Assembly (NCBI GenBank): GCA_001313065.1
Contig: BBFD01000074.1
Coordinates: 1-14,841, forward strand
DNA length: 14,841 nucleotides
Direction: 5' to 3'
DNA from: Silvimonas sp. JCM 19000
GTDB taxonomy: Bacteria; Pseudomonadota; Gammaproteobacteria; Burkholderiales; Chitinibacteraceae
Shown: positions 9,624-14,841 of the stretch, piece after piece
Position numbering within the stretch: the stretch's first letter is position 1
How the letters are laid out: every line of letters begins with the position of its first letter
Made by a program: the position numbers and the translations under genes
The notes under the pieces: generated by a model
Databases searched by the model: none
Told to the model about the DNA's origin: nothing
Seen by the model: the letters and a program-made list of their open reading frames with translations, nothing else

Positions 9624-11135
9624 TTATTGGCCCGGCACCAGGTAACTCCAGGTTTCTGTGGCGACCTGGTTACTGGATTTGAGTGCGGCGCGTAACTCGA
9701 TCGGTTTGGCCGGATCAATGCGCTTGAGACGGATGACCAGACGCCAGCCATTGCTGACATCGTTCTTGAATACGCGTTTTTTCCAGAATCTGGCCGTTGG
9801 CATCGACCGACACATCCGGTTGCGGCTCGCCCTGTATTTTGGCGAGGCCTGGACCGGCAAAATCAACCGCGTATTCCAGATTGTCATCCGGCTTGTTCAT
9901 ATAACCACGGCCCTGGCGGGTTTGCGCCACCCACGCCAGCGGCGGATGCGTGTCGACATTCTTTTGCCACGACAAACGATAAGCAAAGTCGAAGGCCTTC
10001 TTTGGCTCCAGCGGCTTGGCCGGCACCCAGTAGGCCACGATGTTGTCGTTGGTTTCATCGCCTTCGGGGATCTGCACCAGTTCCACCCGGCCCGCGCCCC
10101 ATTTGCCTTGCGGCTCGATCCACGCGCTCGGGCGTTGCTCGTAGCGCGCTTCAAGGTCTTCATACTGATCGAAACCGCGCGAGCGTTGCATCAGCCCGAA
10201 GCCTTTAGGGTCTGTAGTCGCAAACGAAGTCACGCTAAGGCGGGTTGGATTGGTCAGGGGTCGCCAGATCCACTCACCATTGCCAGCGGCCACTGACAAA
10301 CCTTCAGAATCATGCACTTGTGGGCGATAGTCTTCGTAGCGCGCATGCTGGTTGGCGCCAAAGAAGAACATGCTGGTCAGCGGTGCGATGCCCACTTTGT
10401 CGATCTTGTCGCGGGTATAGATACGGGCTGTCACATCCATCGTCGTGCTGACGTCAGGCTTGAGCACAAAGCGGTAAGCTCCGGTCACGCGTGGCGAATC
10501 AAGCAAGGCGTACACCACAATCTGCTTGTCTTTGGCGGCGGGCCGCACCAGCCAGAATTCCTTGAAGCGCGGAAATTCCTCGCCCGATTGCGCCCCGGTA
10601 TCGACCGCCAGGCCGCGCGCGGACAAGCCGTAATGCTGGCCTTTGCCCACGGCGCGGAAGTAGCTGGCGCCCAGAAAGCTGATTACTTCGTCTTTGTAGG
10701 CCGGGGTGTTGATCGGGTAATGCAGGCGGAAGCCGGCAAAACCGACATCCTTTAACGCTTTGGTATCCAGCTTGTTCTTGCCGTAGTCGAACAGAGCCGG
10801 ATCAAAGTGGATGGGCTTGACCTGATTACCCACCACCTCGTTGATATGCACTGGGGCGTCGAAATAACGCCCCAGATGGAAGAAAGCCATTTCAAACGGC
10901 AGTTTTTTTTCTTTCTTCCAGTAATTGTTCTTGGGGTTCCAGCGGATATCGCGCAACTGATCGTAATCAAGCTGCTTGAGCGCATCCGGGATGGCCTCCG
11001 GTTTTTTTCATACGATTTGTTTGCCAGCGCCTGTGCTTGCGCGGCAACCGTATTGAAATCAAGTGCGTACGCGCCGGTTGACGTCAGCGCAATAGCGGCC
11101 AGCAAGGCGGCCGGGGTTAGCAAGTGCGGTTTCAT
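9624..11135 (-). CDS. opgG: OpgG (MdoG) periplasmic glucan biosynthesis protein (frame broken near both ends)
   Basis: OpgG is a secreted protein needed to process the linear glucan made by OpgH; related OpgD/OpgG proteins are beta-1,2-glucanases. The start is ATG at 11135, giving a Sec signal peptide (MKPHLLTPAALLAAIALTS, likely cut after GAYA), not a Tat signal, which favours OpgG over OpgD. Family blocks include RDIRWNPKNNYW, LPFEMAFFHLGRYFDAPVHI, LGASYFRAVGKGQHYGLSAR, GLAVDTGAQSGEEFPRF, MFFFGANQHARYEDYRPQVH, DSEGLSV, WIWRPLTNP, NDNIVAYWVP and a C-terminal SNGWRLVIRLKR. Extra A runs on the coding strand are 11002-11008 (two extra; should read SYEKPEAIPDAL) and 9777-9782 (one extra; LEKRVFKNDV). 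An A8 at 10903-10910 is in frame but adds a lysine (KEKKLPFE). Repaired length is 501 residues. It precedes opgH in the same direction. Confidence 0.94.
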
Positions 11136-11467
11136 TGGGCACCCATTTTTTGAAAACCCCCCGATACTGCTTTTGCTGCACTGCGATAACCAGCAAGGCA
11201 CGACTGATATCTCTGTAGGACCCAACCGACGAACGGCGCAGCAGCGCGCCCGTAAAACTCCGCCAAACCATTGGTTTTATTGACATTTTTTTATTTTAAG
11301 GCATTGTAGGAATTGTCCTGGTGGCGAATGCGAGCCAGGCCGTCAATCCAGGCTTCTTCGCCGCCTACATCATGCACTGCGGGTAATCCCTAAAGTACGG
11401 TCAACCAAACCCGATAGCGCTTACGTCCCCGTGGGCCAGCTGACAACAAGAGCGAGGAACTAGACCA
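11136..11467. other. Divergent intergenic region between opgG and the AbiTii-domain gene
   Basis: This 332-bp gap must hold promoters for opgG (leftward) and the AbiTii gene (rightward). A TTGACA at 11280-11285 followed by an AT-rich stretch is the clearest -35-like motif on the plus strand, but the sequence 17 bp on (ATTGTA) is a poor -10. On the minus strand the same ATTGTA reads TACAAT, a good -10 for leftward transcription without a matching -35. A short coding-like stretch at 11291-11377 is listed separately. No terminator-like hairpin is clear. Confidence 0.4.
11291..11377 (-). CDS. Small coding-like stretch, possibly a gene remnant
   Basis: From a GTG at 11377 the minus strand encodes a 28-residue peptide, MHDVGGEEAWIDGLARIRHQ and eight more residues ending in NALK. 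The composition is protein-like: mixed charge, few rare codons. Just upstream the same frame is blocked by TAG, but before that it is open again and protein-like (SAGPRGRKRYRVWLTVL). This could be the tail of a decayed gene with an amber codon, or a gene damaged by an indel. It overlaps the likely promoter region of both neighbours. I do not recognise the family. Confidence 0.2.
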   Translation of the reverse strand: MHDVGGEEAWIDGLARIRHQDNSYNALK

Positions 11468-12178
11468 ATGACTACGCTGAAAACTCTCCGCGATGACATC
11501 CTTCACAACTGCAATGATCTGGTGCGCGTGATGCGCCAATGTCATCGCCTGGCCGTCGAGTCAAATGTCAAACAGGTTCGCGACTGGCTGGAGCTTGAGC
11601 TCAGCGGCTACCCGCTCAACAAGGCACTGCCTTCTTATCGCGTGGTGCAAGTGCAGTCTTATGCGCAATTGCGCGGCAACCATATTCAGGTAAGCCGCGT
11701 GATGGTACCGGCGGAATTTGTGCCGGAAGAACTGCGTGATGGCGTGAACAAAGCGCAACTGCGCAACGGCATTGCCGACTACCTGCCGCTGTTGCATGGC
11801 CGCCGCGATGACGAACTGCAAGATATCTGGCCGCAACATCATCTGCGCAAGCTCGATGACGGCCAACCGTTTGCCGCCGGCATGCGCTGCGTGGCGGCCT
11901 GGCGTTCGATGAATCGCCATGCCATTCATGATCTGGTCAATGCCATCCGCGCGCGTTTGCTGCGGGCGCTGACCGAAATCGAAATTCATAGCCGTGCACT
12001 GGCCGCCGATGCGCGTCCGGGCCGCTTGGGCGCCACCGTACGCCAGCCCGATTTTGCGCATCTGCCTCGGCCAACAGCGCACAACCGGCTGCGGTATTTG
12101 CGCGACAAGGTCGAGCCGTTGCCTGACCCGTTACATGGGAAATCGAAACAACACCGCTCACGCCGTGTGTCGGACTAG
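11468..12178 (+). CDS. AbiTii-domain protein (candidate abortive-infection/phage-defence protein)
   Basis: This 236-residue protein starts with ATG at 11468, with GAGGA 9 bp upstream. Its N-terminal half fits the AbiTii domain, named after the second protein of the lactococcal AbiT phage-resistance system. The match includes a helical start (LRDDILHNCNDLVRVMRQCH), then VKQVRDWLELELSGYP, then PSYRVVQVQSYAQLRG; the F/W-xxEL-GY-xxLP-YR order is the family hallmark. About residues 155-180, a helix (IHDLVNAIRARLLRALTEIE) fits the end of that domain. The last 45 residues are basic and unlike the rest; a frame change near 12055 would give an alanine-rich tail instead, so the C-terminus may be altered. 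There are no membrane segments or signal peptide. Many AbiTii proteins are found outside proven defence systems and biochemistry is lacking, so a defence role is inference. It is the first gene of a three-gene plus-strand cluster. Confidence 0.75.
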   Translation: MTTLKTLRDDILHNCNDLVRVMRQCHRLAVESNVKQVRDWLELELSGYPLNKALPSYRVVQVQSYAQLRGNHIQVSRVMVPAEFVPEELRDGVNKAQLRNGIADYLPLLHGRRDDELQDIWPQHHLRKLDDGQPFAAGMRCVAAWRSMNRHAIHDLVNAIRARLLRALTEIEIHSRALAADARPGRLGATVRQPDFAHLPRPTAHNRLRYLRDKVEPLPDPLHGKSKQHRSRRVSD

Positions 12179-12206
12179 GTCGCAGCGCGTACGCATGTTT
12201 GCAATA

Positions 12207-12250
12207 TTGACGTGAGACGTTACGACTCACCTATAAAAGTTGACGTCAGC
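12207..12250 (+). promoter_or_regulatory. Possible promoter with inverted repeat before the 12257 ORF
   Basis: TTGACG (12207-12212) and TATAAA (12232-12237) are good hexamers but 19 bp apart, longer than the usual 17. Between them GTGAG and CTCAC form a 5-bp inverted repeat around 9 bp, placed where a repressor would block the promoter. TGACGTCA (12241-12248), an 8-bp palindrome, follows. The arrangement suggests that the two small downstream genes may have their own regulated promoter. Confidence 0.3.
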
Positions 12251-12256
12251 ATTACA

Positions 12257-12514
12257 ATGATAAACATTGATTTCATTCCAACGGGTCATCAGTCCCTGAG
12301 CGCCGTAGTCGAAGAAAAGGTTGCGGTGGATGCGCAAGGCCGGGTGGCCGGGCGTTTGGGGTTTGTGGTCAAAAGCCGTAGTGGTGACGTATTGGCAGGG
12401 CCGTTCGAATTTATCGGACAGGCCCACGATGCAGCCGAATACGTTGATATCGCGCGGCAGCCGCGCTTTGCACCGCCGCCCCGGCGCGGTGCCGATTTCC
12501 GGATGCCGCGCTAA
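12257..12514 (+). CDS. Hypothetical small protein in the AbiTii cluster
   Basis: An 85-residue soluble protein from ATG at 12257 (MINIDFIPTGHQSLSAVVEE); a GTG at 12212 in the same frame would add 15 residues but overlaps the likely promoter. The middle is a regular hydrophilic/hydrophobic alternation (GRVAGRLGFVVKSRSGDVLA) that suggests beta strands. The C-terminus is rich in Pro and Arg (RFAPPPRRGADFRMPR) and may be disordered. There is no signal peptide, no membrane segment and no motif I recognise. No Shine-Dalgarno sequence is clear before 12257. It lies 78 bp after the AbiTii gene and 51 bp before the next ORF, same strand. Confidence 0.6.
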   Translation: MINIDFIPTGHQSLSAVVEEKVAVDAQGRVAGRLGFVVKSRSGDVLAGPFEFIGQAHDAAEYVDIARQPRFAPPPRRGADFRMPR

Positions 12515-12565
12515 GCGTGGCAACAAAGCAGGCTTTCAGGTCGAGTTAAAGGGCGAGGAGGCAGT

Positions 12566-12820
12566 ATGGCAATGACGCGATGGTCTAAAGCTTATCGGCG
12601 CGATAACGGTTACGAGTTGCGCGAATGCTTGCGCGTGGACGAATCGGGCATCGGGCGCTTTGCCGGTCTCTATCTGTTCCAGCACAACCGTGAAGTGGGC
12701 GGCCCGTACGCCAGCCTGCAACGCGGTGACGCGGCGATTGTGTTACACGCCGCCACATTGAGCAGCATGGCGATGAACGCTAACGTCATGAACGACGCCG
12801 CAGTCGGCCAGGCGTGCTAG
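12566..12820 (+). CDS. Hypothetical small protein, last gene of the AbiTii cluster
   Basis: An 84-residue protein from ATG at 12566, with an excellent ribosome binding site (GAGGAGG, 12555-12561) four bases upstream, which makes this a real gene. The sequence starts MAMTRWSKAYRRDNGYELRE and has GRFAGLYLFQHNREVGGPYA in the middle; the C-terminal third is small-residue and methionine rich (HAATLSSMAMNANVMNDAA) and ends in a cysteine. It is basic at the N-terminus, with no signal peptide or membrane segment. I do not recognise a family. It is followed 34 bp on by a hairpin that probably ends the cluster transcript. Confidence 0.7.
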   Translation: MAMTRWSKAYRRDNGYELRECLRVDESGIGRFAGLYLFQHNREVGGPYASLQRGDAAIVLHAATLSSMAMNANVMNDAAVGQAC

Positions 12821-12854
12821 GGTCGCTGCGGATTCGGGGCAACACAGAATAAAC

Positions 12855-12881
12855 AAGAGCCAGCCTTTGGGCTGGCTCTTT
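12855..12881. terminator. Hairpin terminator between convergent genes
   Basis: A perfect 11-bp stem, AAGAGCCAGCC (12855-12865) and GGCTGGCTCTT (12870-12880), closes a TTTG loop. It lies between the last gene of the AbiTii cluster (plus) and the chemotaxis gene (minus). The T tract after the stem is short on the plus strand and broken (TTGTTTATT) on the minus strand, so it is moderate in both directions. Confidence 0.8.
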
Positions 12882-12949
12882 CACGTCCAGACTGGGGTGC
12901 GCTGGGCAGGCACGCGGCGACGTGCGCACTGTCAGGCCCACTGCCGGCT

Positions 12950-14565
12950 TTACGCGATACGGAAGCGCCCCACCCCCGCTTGCAACGTCCCGGCCAGATC
13001 GCGCAAGCGCCGGGCTGCTTCGTTGATTGCGGCTACGACCGCAGTATTCTCGTCGGTCATTTGCGATACGCGTTCCACCTGTTGCGCAATCAATTGCGCG
13101 CCCGCCTTGTGTTCTTGTAATGCCTGGGCAATGCCGCCAATGGCGCTGCCGCCCGCATGCACATCGCGATGGATTGCTTCGATGGCGGCACCGGCGCGTT
13201 CAGCCGTACTGGCGCATTCGTGCGCGCGTTCCACCGTCGCTGCCATCGCCCGGGCCACATCCTGACTGCTGTTGCCTATCTGATCGACCGTATTGCGAAT
13301 ATCAACGGTGGCCAGCGCGGTACGCTCGGCGAGCTTGCGCACTTCATCGGCCACCACCGCAAAACCACGGCCCTGCTCGCCTGCGCGCGCGGCTTCGATT
13401 GCGGCGTTCAGTGCCAGCAAATTGGTCTGGTCGGCCACATCTTTGATCACCGCCACGATGGCGGTAATGCGCTGCGTATCGTCGCCCAGCATGCCGACCA
13501 TGCGCCCGGCCTCGGCAATGGCGTGATCGATTTCGCGAATATTGGAAACTGTCGCCACAATCTGATCGCCGCCACTGCTGGCGCTATGGCGCGCGGCCTC
13601 GCTTAACTGGCGCGCGTCGTTGGCGTTATCGGCACGTGCGCAATGCTCACCGTCACTTGCTCGACTGCCGCCGCCATACTGCTGGTCGATTCGGCGCCCG
13701 CCGCTGCGGCGCGATTGATTTGCTCGGTGGTGTCGGCCAACTGGCCCACTTCGCGCGACACCGTGCTGACTGCGGTCGACACCGATTGCACCAGCGTCTG
13801 CATATTGTCGGCCAGCGCGTTATACGCCCGCGCAATGCTGTCGATCTCGTCCTTGCCCGCCACCGGCACCCGCACCGTCAGGTCGTTATGATCGCGCGCC
13901 TGGCCGAGCGCATGGTTAAGCCGCCCGATTTTGCTGGCCAGGGTTTTGACGATGCTGATGGACCAGATGGCGGCGATTACAATCGCAGCGGCAATCAAGG
14001 CGATCGAAAGCGCCTCGGATTTCTCGTAATCAGCCTGGCTTTGCGCAAAATTGGCTTTAGCGATATTGAGTTGCAACGTAATCAGCTTGTTGACGCTTTG
14101 CTGTACCGGCTCGATGCTGCTGTAAACGTCGTTACGGGCAAAGGTATCGAGGCCAACCCGGTCTTTCTCTGCAATCAGTTTTTCCAGCCGCGAAATCGCG
14201 GCATCCGCCGCCTGGATATTGGCGCTGGCTTCAGTAAACAGCGCCTTCTCTGCGGCCGGCATCTGCGTAGCGCTATAGGCTTTCCAGTCGCGGCCGATAT
14301 TGCTGCGCGCCTCCGCCAGATTGGCCGTCGCGCGATCCCAGCTCATGCTGCGCGCATTCAGTTTTTTTTGCGCCGTACCGATCACATTGACGGTGTACAT
14401 CTCGGCCACGTTCTTGAGCTGGCCCAAACACACCACGCGATCTTTATACGTGGTGGCAAAGGCGCTCTGGATATTGCTCATCCAGTACAAGCCGTTCAGG
14501 CCCAACACCAACAACAACACCAAGGTCACGACAACCATCGAAACCAGTTTCGATTTGATACTCAT
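12950..14565 (-). CDS. Methyl-accepting chemotaxis protein with 4-helix-bundle sensor (one frameshift)
   Basis: This transmembrane chemoreceptor signals through CheW/CheA to the flagellar motor. The start is ATG at 14565, with GGAG 8 bp upstream. Domains in order: membrane helix 1 (about 8-28); a periplasmic four-helix-bundle sensor of the 4HB_MCP type (about 30-188, with [17 protein letters not shown]); membrane helix 2 ([17 protein letters not shown]); HAMP (about 210-265); then the signalling hairpin with its conserved tip [20 protein letters not shown] and [15 protein letters not shown]. There is no C-terminal CheR/CheB-tethering pentapeptide; it ends VGRFRIA. One missing G at 13632-13633 breaks the frame (should read [20 protein letters not shown]). 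An A8 at 14362-14369 is in frame but gives AQKKLNARS, one lysine more than relatives suggest. Repaired length is 538 residues. The ligand cannot be told. Confidence 0.94.
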
Positions 14566-14621
14566 GGGCTTACTCCGCTTTCCATACTCTGGGGGTCTTG
14601 TACGGACTTGCGCGGCATGCT

Positions 14622-14629
14622 CTATCGGC
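14622..14629 (-). promoter_or_regulatory. FliA-like -10 box upstream of the chemotaxis gene
   Basis: The minus strand reads GCCGATAG, one base from the sigma-28 (FliA) -10 consensus GCCGATAA, 56 bp upstream of the start codon. Chemoreceptor genes are common FliA targets. The matching -35 (TAAA 15 bp upstream) is not seen; the bases there are GGTG. So this is suggestive only. Confidence 0.25.
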
Positions 14630-14723
14630 TGCCTGACGTCATGGCACCGGGTCTGCACTGACCGGCGCCGTCCGCTTTTTTGTGAGAATCCGCAGAATAA
14701 AACAGTTGGCGGCGTTGGCAGGG

Positions 14724-14841
14724 CTAAATCTGCACGGCGTAACGCGGATGATACAACTCATACAAACTGACTGATTTGGAAAGCATTTTTGCGCCAAGCG
14801 CGGCCGGGCCGGGCCGCCAACGCGGCACTGGCCCCTCGGCT
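14724..14841 (-). CDS. Possible 3' end of a minus-strand gene entering from the right edge
   Basis: One minus-strand frame is open from the window edge to a TAG at 14724-14726 and ends KSVSLYELYHPRYAVQI, which reads like real protein; a short ORF could also start at the internal ATG (MLSKSVSLYELYHPRYAVQI). A second frame is open too, ending at a TGA near 14750, so the choice is not secure. I recognise no family. The 158 bp from this stop to the chemotaxis start hold no other gene that I can support. Confidence 0.3.
   Translation of the reverse strand, partial: AEGPVPRWRPGPAALGAKMLSKSVSLYELYHPRYAVQI

Noticed and set aside
13636..14661. 341-codon open frame on the plus strand opposite the chemoreceptor gene
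   Set aside because: It is the antisense shadow of a strongly recognised receptor; its translation shows no family features and no ribosome binding site.
1..14841. CRISPR array, tRNA, rRNA, insertion sequence or integrase
   Set aside because: No regularly spaced direct repeats, no cloverleaf or rRNA-like stretch, and no transposase or integrase motif was seen on either strand.

Overview
The window looks like chromosomal DNA of a GC-rich betaproteobacterium, possibly Neisseriales-like. This is a guess from protein style (the YbaK variant, PduO-type adenosyltransferase, OpgG/OpgH pair and PitA) and not a phylogenetic result. Most of it is housekeeping and envelope genes.

Layout from left to right. 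A minus-strand run ybaK - PduO-type cobalamin adenosyltransferase - ArnT-like glycosyltransferase, the last cut by the left edge (1-1446). Then plus-strand selO (1500-2994) and the phosphate transporter pit (3149-4632), ending at a strong bidirectional terminator (4652-4692). Then minus-strand asmA (4721-6686), opgH (6944-9404) and opgG (9624-11135); opgGH make and process osmoregulated periplasmic glucan. Then a plus-strand accessory cluster (11468-12820): an AbiTii-domain protein followed by two small proteins I do not recognise, closed by a second hairpin. Last, a minus-strand methyl-accepting chemotaxis protein (12950-14565) and a possible 3' gene end at the right edge.

The most striking feature is that almost every long conserved gene is broken by small indels with one direction of change. 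A/T runs are too long by 1-3 bases and short G/C runs are too short by one. Undoing these changes by protein homology makes ybaK, selO, pit, asmA, opgH, opgG and the chemotaxis gene each a whole number of codons with full-length products. The proteins show no other decay, so I favour consensus/sequencing error over real pseudogenes, but slippage at poly-A tracts cannot be excluded from sequence alone.

The best candidate for undescribed biology is the AbiTii-domain gene with its two downstream orphan ORFs. Second are two near-identical perfect 18-bp palindromes between opgH and asmA.
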